Assembly (NCBI GenBank): GCA_027012915.1
Contig: JALUYN010000209.1
Location: 1-15,775 of the forward strand
From: Cellvibrionaceae bacterium
GTDB taxonomy: Bacteria > Pseudomonadota > Gammaproteobacteria > Pseudomonadales > Cellvibrionaceae
Length of the DNA stretch: 15,775 nucleotides
Direction of reading: 5' to 3'
Shown here: positions 1 through 6,228 of the stretch, in pieces
Numbering within the stretch: position 1 is the stretch's first letter
How the letters are laid out: the number at the start of each line of letters is the position of its first letter
Made by a program: the position numbers and the translations under genes
Notes under the pieces: model-generated
What the model was told of the DNA's origin: nothing
Seen by the model: only the letters and a program-made list of their open reading frames with translations
Database searches by the model: none

Positions 1-987
1 ACGCCCTATCGCGTATGGGTGTCAGAAATTATGTTGCAGCAAACCCAGGTGGCTACGGTTATCAACTATTTTCAGCGCTTTATGCAAGCTTATCCCTCGG
101 TCTATGATCTGGCCAAAGCCCCAGTGGATGACGTGCTGCACTTGTGGACGGGGTTGGGTTACTACGCCAGAGCGCGCAATCTGCACCGCTGTGCACAGCA
201 GGTGGTTGAGTTGCACAGCGGCGAGTTTCCCGAGGATGTTGAGGCCTTGGAAGCGCTGCCAGGAATTGGTCGCTCCACTGCCGGAGCCATTGCCAGCCTC
301 TCCATGGGGGTGCGAGCACCGATTCTCGACGGCAATGTCAAACGAGTGCTGGCACGACACTACGCGGTACCGGGTTGGCCCGGTCAGACCAAGGTGCACA
401 ATCAACTGTGGGACATTGCTGAACGTTTAACCCCCCAAGAGCGCTGTAGCCACTACACCCAGGTCATGATGGATCTGGGTGCCACTCTGTGCACTCGTAC
501 ACGCCCGGAATGCGATGCTTGCCCGTTGAGCAGCACCTGTCAGGCGCGTAAACAGGGCAACCCCCAGGACTACCCCGGCAGGAAACCCGCCAAGGCCAAG
601 CCCGTTAAAGCGGTGCGCATGCTGATTGTCGAAAACCCGCAGCGACAGATCTATCTGGAGCAGCGCCCGCCTACAGGTATTTGGGGCGGCCTTTGGAGTT
701 TTCCCGAATTGGCGATGGACATTGATCTGAGAAGCCACTGTCAGGATGTCTATGGTGAGGTTAATGCGCTAGAATCAACGAGCAGTTTTCGCCATACGTT
801 CAGTCACTATCACCTCGATATTACTCCGGTGTATGTGACCTTGGCCGACGAAATGGCCGCGATTGCAGAATCCGGTGGCGGTTTCTACGAAAGCGGATCA
901 GTCCCCGCGGTGGGATTGGCAGCCCCCGTAAAGAAGCTTTGGCAGCAGTTGCAGCGTCGCCAGCTAAGTTTGATTGAGGAAGAATAA
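1..987 (+). CDS. mutY: Adenine DNA glycosylase MutY (5' end outside window)
   Basis: MutY removes adenine mispaired with 8-oxoguanine in base-excision repair. The frame is open from base 1 and the first residues ([17 protein letters not shown]) are internal MutY sequence, so roughly the first 30 residues are missing. The GTG at 19 is internal and not a start. The catalytic Glu of SEIMLQQT is at 25-27. The helix-hairpin-helix [14 protein letters not shown] and the catalytic Asp of [12 protein letters not shown] (328-330) follow. The iron-sulfur ligands CX6CX2CX5C are seen in [17 protein letters not shown]. The C-terminal part ([20 protein letters not shown], then [10 protein letters not shown]) is the NUDIX-like domain that recognises 8-oxoG. 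The yggX gene begins 3 nt after the stop. Ordinary host housekeeping gene; no sign of damage. Confidence 0.98.
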   Translation, partial: TPYRVWVSEIMLQQTQVATVINYFQRFMQAYPSVYDLAKAPVDDVLHLWTGLGYYARARNLHRCAQQVVELHSGEFPEDVEALEALPGIGRSTAGAIASLSMGVRAPILDGNVKRVLARHYAVPGWPGQTKVHNQLWDIAERLTPQERCSHYTQVMMDLGATLCTRTRPECDACPLSSTCQARKQGNPQDYPGRKPAKAKPVKAVRMLIVENPQRQIYLEQRPPTGIWGGLWSFPELAMDIDLRSHCQDVYGEVNALESTSSFRHTFSHYHLDITPVYVTLADEMAAIAESGGGFYESGSVPAVGLAAPVKKLWQQLQRRQLSLIEEE

Positions 988-990
988 TCC

Positions 991-1263
991 ATGGCACGAA
1001 TGGTTTTTTGTAAGAAGTATCAACGGGACATGGAAGGGCTCGATATACCGCCTATGCCTGGTGCCAAGGGCCAGGAGTTGTTTGATAGCGTGTCCAGGCA
1101 AGCGTGGGAAGAGTGGCTGTCACACCAGACCCTGCTGATCAATGAAAAGCACCTCAATATGATGGACATGACGGCGCGCACCTACCTTAATGAGCAGCGC
1201 GACAAGTTCTTTGCAGGTGAAGCCGTGGATGCTGCAGAAGGCTACGTGCCCCCAAGCGAGTAA
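991..1263 (+). CDS. yggX: Fe(2+)-trafficking / oxidative-damage protection protein YggX
   Basis: A 90-residue cytosolic protein that helps iron-sulfur cluster maintenance and resistance to oxidants. The length equals the usual YggX size and the whole sequence matches the family: [18 protein letters not shown] with the conserved Cys7, [20 protein letters not shown], and [19 protein letters not shown] ribosome-binding site (GAGGAAGA, about 976-983) lies inside the end of mutY, and the start is 3 nt after the mutY stop. The two genes are probably co-transcribed and perhaps translationally coupled. MutY contains a 4Fe-4S cluster, so the pairing makes sense and is common in gammaproteobacteria. 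Confidence 0.97.
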   Translation: MARMVFCKKYQRDMEGLDIPPMPGAKGQELFDSVSRQAWEEWLSHQTLLINEKHLNMMDMTARTYLNEQRDKFFAGEAVDAAEGYVPPSE

Positions 1264-1268
1264 ACGAC

Positions 1269-2039
1269 ATGAAGGGTGCTGCGCGTACATTGGGTATATG
1301 GCTGCTGTTGTGGTCTGCGTTGAATCAAGCAGAGCCGCTGTTGGCCGTGGCGCCGAATGTGGAGCGTCAACAGCGGGCAATTTTTGAGGCCAGTTACAGT
1401 GCGCTGCACCATCTGATTGCCGGGCAGGCGGGGCTGGATACGCGCCTTAAGTTTCTACCTATCGCCGAGGTGCGGGCCATGCTGGCGCGACGGGAAGCCC
1501 AGGTTCAGTTGGGCGGCATTTGCGGTGTAAAGCGCAATGTGCCCGTACTCTATACCCTGCCTTACGCTCGGTTTGAGCGTCATTTGGTCACGGCGGGAGA
1601 CACGCCAGCAATCACCAGCCTTTCGGATCCAAGGGTACTGAGGTTGGGGCTGGTCGAGGGCTATTTCTATCAACTGCCGAACGCTGAAGAACTCGAAAAA
1701 CTGGGCGTTGAAACCTACTACAGCAAAGACCTCAAGGGCAGTGTTCAGGTATTACTCGCCGGGCGAGTGGATGCAATCCTTGCCAACGCTTATGTCGTCA
1801 ATAATATCGCCAAATCACTCAGCCAGACCGGGCAACTGAACTACACCATGGACGCCCCGTTTTCCGAGCGCAATGCCTGCTACGTGTTGCCCAAAACGCC
1901 CGCCAGCGAAGCGTTGGTTGAGCAGATCAATCACGCGATTATTGACCTGTTTCACAATGGTACGCTGCAGCGTTATATCATTCCCCCGTACCAACCACCC
2001 AAATCCAAGTCGTTGATGTTAAAGGCAAAGGCCCAGTAA
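1269..2039 (+). CDS. Periplasmic solute-binding protein, SBP_bac_3-like
   Basis: A 256-residue protein with an N-terminal signal peptide: MKGAARTLGIWLLLWSALNQA, with likely cleavage near NQA|EP. The mature part resembles family-3 solute-binding proteins. It shows an LRLGLVEGYFYQLP strand-turn, then a ligand-lobe segment with VQVLLAGRVDAILANAYVVNNI, where an Asp closes the pocket as in amino-acid binders. It ends in a helix reading VEQINHAIIDLFHNGTLQRYI. No permease or ATPase gene is next to it, so it may be an orphan binding or sensory protein. The ligand cannot be read from the sequence. It starts 6 nt after yggX with only a weak ribosome-binding site, suggesting the same transcript. The last residues are Lys-rich. 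Confidence 0.8.
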   Translation: MKGAARTLGIWLLLWSALNQAEPLLAVAPNVERQQRAIFEASYSALHHLIAGQAGLDTRLKFLPIAEVRAMLARREAQVQLGGICGVKRNVPVLYTLPYARFERHLVTAGDTPAITSLSDPRVLRLGLVEGYFYQLPNAEELEKLGVETYYSKDLKGSVQVLLAGRVDAILANAYVVNNIAKSLSQTGQLNYTMDAPFSERNACYVLPKTPASEALVEQINHAIIDLFHNGTLQRYIIPPYQPPKSKSLMLKAKAQ

Positions 2040-2081
2040 CCTCGCGTTTTCATATTACTGAAATTAATCGGCGACAAAGGC

Positions 2082-2110
2082 TTGACTCTCCATAGATGAG
2101 CAGGTTTAAT
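2082..2110 (+). promoter_or_regulatory. Sigma70 promoter of tRNA-Phe
   Basis: TTGACT (2082-2087) and TTTAAT (2105-2110) are separated by 17 nt, a near-consensus sigma70 promoter. A GC-rich ACGCGCC discriminator follows directly, which is characteristic of stringently controlled stable-RNA promoters. Transcription would begin near 2117, leaving a leader of about 22 nt before the tRNA. Confidence 0.75.
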
Positions 2111-2138
2111 ACGCGCCTCTCGCAGCAGCGAGATATTT

Positions 2139-2214
2139 GCCCGGATAGCTCAGTCGGTAGAGCAGGGGATTGAAAATCCCCGTGTCGGTGGTTCGATTCC
2201 GCCTCCGGGCACCA
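2139..2214 (+). tRNA. tRNA-Phe (anticodon GAA)
   Basis: A complete 76-nt cloverleaf. The acceptor arms GCCCGGA and TCCGGGC pair perfectly, followed by discriminator A and an encoded CCA (2212-2214). The anticodon stem GGGGA/TCCCC closes the loop TTGAAAA with GAA at 2172-2174. The T-arm contains GGTTCGATTCC. The adjoining integrase gene ends 68 nt downstream, and tRNA 3' ends are classic targets of tyrosine integrases. The gene is intact, meaning the element restored the tRNA 3' end on insertion. Confidence 0.98.
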
Positions 2215-2228
2215 TTCTTTCTAGGTTT

Positions 2229-2246
2229 GAGAGCGATTACGCTCTC
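2229..2246. repeat. Inverted repeat after tRNA-Phe; weak terminator or att-region site
   Basis: GAGAGCG, loop ATTA, CGCTCTC: a perfect 7-bp hairpin located 14 nt past the tRNA. It is not followed by a clear T-run, so it is at best a weak terminator. It lies exactly where the left attachment region should be. It could serve transcription ending for the tRNA and/or the convergent integrase gene, or bind recombination proteins. Confidence 0.4.
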
Positions 2247-2282
2247 GGATCTTTCCGAAAAAAGCCGCTTGTTCCGAAATGT

Positions 2283-3323
2283 CTACATGAGTGGCTGGAT
2301 AACCTCCGGTTTTCTTCTGTAGTGACGCTCAGTAACTTTAACGCTCAAGTGTGCCAGAAACTTCTGTGCTTGTTCAACTGAGTTATGATCGCTTCCCGCT
2401 TTTGCGCGGATGTCATGTTCACAGAAAGGCTCTGCTAATACCCCCTGCTCCAGCGCTTGTCGCATGGCTCGGTAAAACACCGTTCTCCAGCCGTCACCGG
2501 TATATTTTCCCCCAGACCTGTTGGGTAATAAATATTTGCTGTGAGGGCGTTTTTTTCCTGTTAGTGAGGCTGAAAGTAAATTATTGGTAACAAGTCTCAA
2601 GGCATCAGACCAAGCAATAATTCGCTTCAATTGTGTTTTTTGGATGGTCAGATGAATACCGTCATCTTTGAGTTGCGATTTGGTCAGCGCTCGAATATCG
2701 GCGGCTCTTAAACCTGTAAGGTATTTGAAGTCCATGTAGGGAGCTAGCAATGGATGCTCTTTCTGTGCGATCTTTCTGAAAGCTGTGTATTCCTCGTGGG
2801 TGATATAGCGATCTCGGGGCTTTTCCTGGTTGTATTCAATGTTCATGATTGGATTATCTGTAATAACGCCCCAGCGTATGGCTTTCTTAAAGACAGATGA
2901 CAAAAGTGATACATCTCTATTTACCCCAACCGGAGCTGTCTCAGAACGTAAATCTATAAGCTCGTAGACATGCAGTGTGGTCAGGGCTTCGGGATGCATT
3001 TCTCCGAATACCCTTTTTAGCATCGCTCCCCTTCTTAACTCTCTGGAGTGACCATCAACTGCTTTGGTTGGGGTAACTTCAAGTAAATAGCGGTCAATTA
3101 GCTGGCCAATAGTATGGCAGGTTCGACCAGGGCCAAACTTAGCTTGGTTGATAATGGCGATGTAGTTCGAATACATTTCTGTGAAGCTTGATCCCAACGG
3201 AAAACTTTTACGGTTGCCTAGCTGTGCAAGCAATGGTCCTTTAGCCTCAAGGTAATACCGATTAGATCTACGTGTAACATAAAGCGGCAGATGCCGGTTG
3301 CTTGCTGAGCGTTTTCTTCCCAT
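2283..3323 (-). CDS. Tyrosine site-specific integrase (phage/island type)
   Basis: A 346-residue tyrosine recombinase, the enzyme expected to insert and excise the island at tRNA-Phe. The N-terminal part (about 1-75) is an arm-binding-type region, followed by a core-binding SAM-like domain (about 78-165). The catalytic domain holds the family's residues: Arg in LTGLRAADIRAL, a Lys in the IQKTQLKR hairpin, His and Arg in CEHDIRAKAGSD, His in FLAHLSVKV, and the nucleophile Tyr in TERHYRRKP. All are present, so the enzyme looks active. Its 3' end faces the tRNA. It starts 14 nt after the DUF4224 gene, so the two likely share a transcript. Composition is visibly more AT-rich than the flanking mutY region. 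Confidence 0.93.
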   Translation of the reverse strand: MGRKRSASNRHLPLYVTRRSNRYYLEAKGPLLAQLGNRKSFPLGSSFTEMYSNYIAIINQAKFGPGRTCHTIGQLIDRYLLEVTPTKAVDGHSRELRRGAMLKRVFGEMHPEALTTLHVYELIDLRSETAPVGVNRDVSLLSSVFKKAIRWGVITDNPIMNIEYNQEKPRDRYITHEEYTAFRKIAQKEHPLLAPYMDFKYLTGLRAADIRALTKSQLKDDGIHLTIQKTQLKRIIAWSDALRLVTNNLLSASLTGKKRPHSKYLLPNRSGGKYTGDGWRTVFYRAMRQALEQGVLAEPFCEHDIRAKAGSDHNSVEQAQKFLAHLSVKVTERHYRRKPEVIQPLM

Positions 3324-3337
3324 GAATAACTACCAAA

Positions 3338-3589
3338 TTAAATTTTTGAAAAGTCAGGCTTGTTTCTTCGAGAGCCTTTAGTTGGTGGAGGCTCGGGACT
3401 AAGAATACTGTGTACAGCTTTCCTGGTTACGACTGTCCGTTCTTTTCCATCTTTGCCGAATGGAATGCCCATAGAACCCAGTTGAGCCTGTTGTTTTTTC
3501 TTGTGCTTATATCCTGTAATTGTCACAAGCTCTTCCTTGGTTAAGAGCAAGTCTCCATAAGGCGTAGACTGTATCGAATCATTTTCCAT
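3338..3589 (-). CDS. DUF4224 small protein, integrase partner
   Basis: A small basic protein with the DUF4224 pattern DLLLTKEELVTITGYKHKKK, then GIPFGKDGKERTVVTRKAV. The C-terminal tail is Pro- and Lys-rich. The frame extends to a TTG at 3610 without a ribosome-binding site, and I prefer the ATG at 3589-3587, giving 83 residues. Members usually sit directly upstream of a phage or island integrase, as here (14-nt gap). They are thought to be DNA-binding accessory or excisionase-like factors, but I know of no proven function. It is probably expressed with the integrase from a promoter in the intergenic region above 3600. Confidence 0.8.
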   Translation of the reverse strand: MENDSIQSTPYGDLLLTKEELVTITGYKHKKKQQAQLGSMGIPFGKDGKERTVVTRKAVHSILSPEPPPTKGSRRNKPDFSKI

Positions 3590-3953
3590 TTCAAAAACTC
3601 GATTACTCAAAAATGTAATTACTACTTTGAAACTCTCACGGGACTTTCAAACTGCAAGGCGATTTTTGTGAAAAGAAAAGTAAATCCTTCAATGTTCCGA
3701 TAGAACATTTTTGGTTGTTCTCATTTACTCCGTTACTCAAAACAGGATCTTACTCGAGCGACAGGTAAAACCCGTTATGCCTGCGCCACCGAAAAGGAGC
3801 TATTTCTCGAACGGAAATTAAGTGAAGAAAACCAAGGTTTTTTGAGCGGACGGAGAGAGTGGGCTGTGCAGTATGAATACACCGGCTTGCATCGCTAAAA
3901 ACCCGTATAGAATTCTATGTAAACAAAAGGTAGGTTTTATTGAGGGCGCAGTG
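3590..3953. other. Divergent intergenic region with repeats and palindromes
   Basis: About 360 nt without a convincing gene, between the leftward DUF4224/integrase genes and the rightward recombinase. I see TTTGAAA/TTTCAAA arms at 3626-3632 and 3645-3651. A 19-bp interrupted palindrome lies at 3691-3709, and a 12-bp palindrome ATAGAATTCTAT at 3907-3918. The hexamer TTACTC occurs four times (3603, 3725, 3733, 3750). This is the expected place for divergent promoters, operators and recombinase or accessory-protein sites, though no clean -35/-10 pair could be assigned. Confidence 0.5.
3691..3709. promoter_or_regulatory. Candidate operator palindrome
   Basis: AATGTTC and GAACATT form a perfect 7-bp inverted repeat with a 5-nt centre (CGATA). 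It lies between divergent genes of the integration module, which suits a dimeric repressor or an excisionase-like protein. The regulator is unknown; this is inferred only from symmetry and position. Confidence 0.4.
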
Positions 3954-4502
3954 ATGATAATTGGCTATGCAAGAGTGTCGACCAGTGAGCAGGACACCAG
4001 TGTGCAAATGGATGCACTTAAGGATTCTGGTTGTGAAAGAATTTATGAAGAAAATCGATCAGGGAAAAATAGAGAACGACCAGAGCTAACTCGATGCCTC
4101 GATACGCTTCGGTCAGGGGACGTGTTGATTGTGTGGCGTCTGGATCGGTTGGGACGAAGTTTGAAGGACCTGGTAGAAATCGTCTCAGACTTGGAGAGTA
4201 AAGGAGTAGGGTTTCAATCACTCAATGAATCAATTGATACAACCAGTCCGTCGGGTAAATTAATCTTTCACGTATTCGCGGCTCTATCCGAATTTGAACG
4301 GTCGTTAATTCAGGAGCGAACAAAAGCGGGGGTGGCAGCAGCTCGTGCGAGAGGCAGGAAAGGTGGGAGACCGAAGAAGCTCAGTGCCGATCAGATCAGA
4401 AAGGCCAGGGCCATGTTGTCTGATCCGCTAATGACTAAAGCAGAGGTGGCCAGGCATTTTGGTGTAAGTCGGGTCACGTTGAATTCTGCGTTGGATAGTT
4501 GA
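3954..4502 (+). CDS. Serine recombinase, resolvase/invertase family
   Basis: A 182-residue small serine recombinase. The frame opens further upstream (3873), but the family always begins with IIGYARVST. The ATG at 3954 with a GAGGG site at 3942-3946 is therefore the better start. The catalytic Ser is in YARVST; the arginines of the active site are in the start motif and in VWRLDRLGRS. The long E-helix follows (FHVFAALSEFERSLIQERTKAG). A hinge GRKGGRPKKL leads to a C-terminal helix-turn-helix, MTKAEVARHFGVSRVTL. Length and layout match Tn3-type resolvases and Pin-type invertases. No transposase is nearby and no clear res or invertible segment was found. Its target may be the palindromes just upstream. 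Its stop lies 15 nt from the convergent antitoxin gene. Confidence 0.92.
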   Translation: MIIGYARVSTSEQDTSVQMDALKDSGCERIYEENRSGKNRERPELTRCLDTLRSGDVLIVWRLDRLGRSLKDLVEIVSDLESKGVGFQSLNESIDTTSPSGKLIFHVFAALSEFERSLIQERTKAGVAAARARGRKGGRPKKLSADQIRKARAMLSDPLMTKAEVARHFGVSRVTLNSALDS

Positions 4503-4517
4503 CGAGACTTGGCAGCA

Positions 4518-4970
4518 TTAATAATCCTTAAGAACTTGTTGAGATAATAGGGCCAGCTCATCCAGTGCTTGGGTACGTAATTGTTCAGTCTTTTCTTTGT
4601 AGGCCATAACATCGGCCAATAACAGACTTTGGTGAGAGCCAGCCTTGTGATAGGGAATCTCACCTTTCTCCAGTATGCCGATCAAGAAGAGGTGGCTCAC
4701 ATTCAGTAAGCGGGCGGCGCTCTGAGTGCTTAGCTCGCGCTTGTGGGAGATCAGGCTGACGGCATTGCCTTCTGATGTCTCAGACAGAATCTTCAGGAGC
4801 ATGCGCACCAATTGCCCTGACAGCACCAACTCTTCCGATTCGCCACTACCATCCTCCAGAGAAAGCCGCACGTGGTCTGCATTGGCGTGCCCGGAAAGCG
4901 CACGGGTTGCGATTTTGGCTTGATCTACTTCTATTGGATCAGGTAGGCAGATCGTTTTGGGCTTGAACAT
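4518..4970 (-). CDS. Excisionase-fold HTH antitoxin, apparently without its PIN toxin
   Basis: A 150-residue protein whose C-terminal half is a MerR/excisionase-type DNA-binding domain: ELSTQSAARLLNVSHLFLIG, then LEKGEIPYHKAGSHQ. A conserved helix follows, with VMAYKEKTEQLRTQALDEL. The N-terminal half (SGEL-like strand, then LVRMLLKILSETSEGNAVSLI) matches the antitoxin family that normally precedes a PIN-domain toxin gene (established family context, from memory). A strong AGGAGAGG site lies 7 nt before the ATG. Here the gene ends facing the recombinase stop, only 15 nt away, with no room for a toxin. It may therefore be a remnant or a solitary autoregulator. The start region faces GC-rich hairpins and CTACTGT repeats that could be its operator. 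Confidence 0.75.
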   Translation of the reverse strand: MFKPKTICLPDPIEVDQAKIATRALSGHANADHVRLSLEDGSGESEELVLSGQLVRMLLKILSETSEGNAVSLISHKRELSTQSAARLLNVSHLFLIGILEKGEIPYHKAGSHQSLLLADVMAYKEKTEQLRTQALDELALLSQQVLKDY

Positions 4971-5078
4971 GTCTCGTCCTCTCCTGGCGAGCCGGAACTT
5001 CTTGTTGGGGGGCGGAGCGCCCCGGTTTAAGGGGGTTCAACCCCATACTAGCAGGCAAAGCATGGCATAAGACCTTTC

Positions 5079-5097
5079 ACAGTAGGGTTGCTACTGT
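5079..5097. promoter_or_regulatory. Candidate operator, inverted repeat
   Basis: ACAGTAG, GGTTG, CTACTGT: a perfect 7-bp inverted repeat overlapping the region just upstream of the predicted promoter. The right arm extends as CTACTGTA followed by ATTTGTGG (5091-5108), and the same two blocks recur at 5163-5170 and 5174-5181. This repeated motif looks like a binding site for a local regulator, possibly the adjacent HTH antitoxin; the protein partner is inferred. Confidence 0.4.
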
Positions 5098-5108
5098 AAT
5101 ATTTGTGG

Positions 5109-5137
5109 TTGACTTGGGCGAAAACAGGCGCGACAAT
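5109..5137 (+). promoter_or_regulatory. Candidate sigma70 promoter of the defence operon
   Basis: TTGACT (5109-5114), 17-nt spacer, GACAAT (5132-5137). The -35 box is 5/6 and the -10 box 4/6 relative to consensus. It reads toward the Cas2-like gene and is overlapped on its left by a CTACTGT operator-like palindrome. It would give a leader of about 135 nt containing a strong hairpin. Confidence 0.45.
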
Positions 5138-5205
5138 GCCATCTCCTCTTGTCGTAGAGGCTCTACTGTATTTATTTGTGGGGTTGTGACAGGGGGAGAA
5201 GAGGG

Positions 5206-5235
5206 TGTGATGGTGGGTTGCCGCCCACCATCACA
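5206..5235 (+). repeat. Strong leader hairpin
   Basis: TGTGATGGTGGG and CCCACCATCACA pair perfectly over 12 bp with a TTGCCG loop. It lies 42 nt before the first gene of the operon. It has no T-run, so it is not a canonical terminator. It may stabilise the leader, attenuate expression, or be a protein-binding site. Confidence 0.5.
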
Positions 5236-5277
5236 TTCAAACCTTTAACGACGTGAAGCATTAACAGGTATGAATCT

Positions 5278-5568
5278 ATGAAAGTGTATCAAATTAACTA
5301 CGACCTGCGTAACCAGCGCGACTATCCCAGCTTGGTGAACAAGATCAAATCCTACGGCACTTACGCCAAGCCGCTGGAGTCGTGCTGGCTGATCGCTACA
5401 GATCAATCCGCCGCTCAGATCCGAGATAACCTTGCCACTCTCATGGATGGGGATGATGGTCTGCTGATTACCCGGCTTCAGGGCGAGGCGGCGTGGCGCA
5501 ACCTAAGCGGTGATGCTGATGGTCGCGTGACCCAATGGCTCAAAGAGCAGCTGGGTCAGGCAGCCTGA
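5278..5568 (+). CDS. Cas2-like / SinR-family small protein
   Basis: A 96-residue protein starting MKVYQINYDLRNQRDYPSLV, with KSYGTYAKPLESCWLIATDQ and DDGLLITRLQGEAAW. This is the family often labelled SinR in databases. Its predicted ferredoxin-like fold, length and Asp9 at the end of strand 1 (YDL) resemble Cas2 and VapD nucleases. No cas genes or CRISPR array are in the window, so it is not a CRISPR adaptation protein here. Such genes occur near restriction-modification operons and may be RNases or toxins; activity is unproven. An AGGT sits upstream of the ATG. It appears to head the operon, separated from the next gene by 42 nt holding a small hairpin. Confidence 0.75.
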   Translation: MKVYQINYDLRNQRDYPSLVNKIKSYGTYAKPLESCWLIATDQSAAQIRDNLATLMDGDDGLLITRLQGEAAWRNLSGDADGRVTQWLKEQLGQAA

Positions 5569-5571
5569 TCG

Positions 5572-5591
5572 TGAGGCCATGGACGGCCTCA
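5572..5591 (+). repeat. Intergenic hairpin between Cas2-like gene and short S gene
   Basis: TGAGGCC, ATGGAC, GGCCTCA: a perfect 7-bp stem just after the stop of the Cas2-like gene and 19 nt before the next start. There is no T-run. It may tune mRNA stability or coupling between the two genes. Confidence 0.45.
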
Positions 5592-5610
5592 ATCATTAGA
5601 AGCGTCAAGC

Positions 5611-6228
5611 ATGAAACAGACAGCAAATATAAAAAGCCTCACCGAGATAGCTGACCTCCGCTCAGGGTTTACCTTTCGCGGCAAAATTGAGGAGGTGGCC
5701 GATGGCAATGCCCACGTGGTACAAATTAAAGATGTTCGTCAGCTGCAGGATGAAAAGGGGAGTGATCTGATCTGCAGTGGTGATCTGCCTTGCATCCACT
5801 GGGAGGGAAAAGATAACGCCTGGATAGCTCCGGGAACTGTGCTGCTGCCATCGCGAGGCGGGTACTTCCGGTCTGCGGTTGTCTCTCTCGATAATGCGGG
5901 TTTACCGGTTGTTGCCAGTAGTCAGTTTATTCTCATTACGCCCACATCAAGTCTGGTTATCCCCGAGTTCCTCAGTTGGTCTCTGAACAGGCCGCGGATG
6001 CAGCGCTATTTGGGCGAAATTGCCAGCCAGGGCTCCAGCATACCAATGCTGAGCACCGCCACAGCGAAAGAGCTGAAACTGGAAATCCCCGGCCTGGAAA
6101 CCCAACACCGAATACTGCGACTGAATAAGCTTTGGGAACAGGAACAACAACTGACCCGGGCCCTGCTGAAGAATCGCGAAGCCATGCTGCAAGGCATGTT
6201 TCAGCAATTGTTAAATAGAGAAGAATGA
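5611..6228 (+). CDS. Half-size type I specificity-like protein (single TRD)
   Basis: A 205-residue protein resembling one half of HsdS: one target-recognition domain (about 1-155) followed by one conserved helical region. Recognisable pieces are LTEIADLRSGFTFRGKI at the N-terminus, ITPTSSLVIPEFLSWSLN and GSSIPMLSTATAKELKLEIP, then QHRILRLNKLWEQEQQLTRALLKNREAMLQ. That helix would be a spacer coiled coil. Normal HsdS is about 400 residues with two such units. Half-size S proteins can dimerise to recognise a symmetric site, or act as a separate subunit. The stop codon directly abuts the hsdM ATG (TGAATG), so it is tightly coupled to hsdM. A full HsdS also exists downstream, making this an unusual two-S arrangement. 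Confidence 0.8.
   Translation: MKQTANIKSLTEIADLRSGFTFRGKIEEVADGNAHVVQIKDVRQLQDEKGSDLICSGDLPCIHWEGKDNAWIAPGTVLLPSRGGYFRSAVVSLDNAGLPVVASSQFILITPTSSLVIPEFLSWSLNRPRMQRYLGEIASQGSSIPMLSTATAKELKLEIPGLETQHRILRLNKLWEQEQQLTRALLKNREAMLQGMFQQLLNREE

Larger units (their letters stand above)
4971..5277. other. Regulatory region ahead of the defence operon
   Basis: About 300 nt without a gene. It contains GC-rich inverted repeats next to the antitoxin start: GGGGCG/CGCCCC at 5009-5023 and GGGGTT/AACCCC around 5032-5044. An ACAGTAG/CTACTGT palindrome lies at 5079-5097 and a promoter at 5109-5137. There is a second CTACTGTA...ATTTGTGG copy at 5163-5181, and a 12-bp hairpin at 5206-5235 just ahead of the Cas2-like gene. 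Some sites may serve the leftward antitoxin gene. Confidence 0.55.

Noticed and set aside
2351..2590. Rightward 79-codon frame across the integrase gene
   Set aside because: Antisense shadow of a clear tyrosine integrase with all catalytic residues.
3873..3953. Longer N-terminus for the serine recombinase
   Set aside because: The family begins at IIGYARVST; the extra 27 residues have no family match and cover an operator-like palindrome.
5009..5044. Integron attC site formed by the GC-rich inverted repeats
   Set aside because: No integron integrase is present and the conserved attC end motifs could not be identified.
5278..5568. True CRISPR adaptation gene cas2
   Set aside because: No cas1, other cas genes or repeat-spacer array in the window; the sequence fits the SinR-type relatives better.
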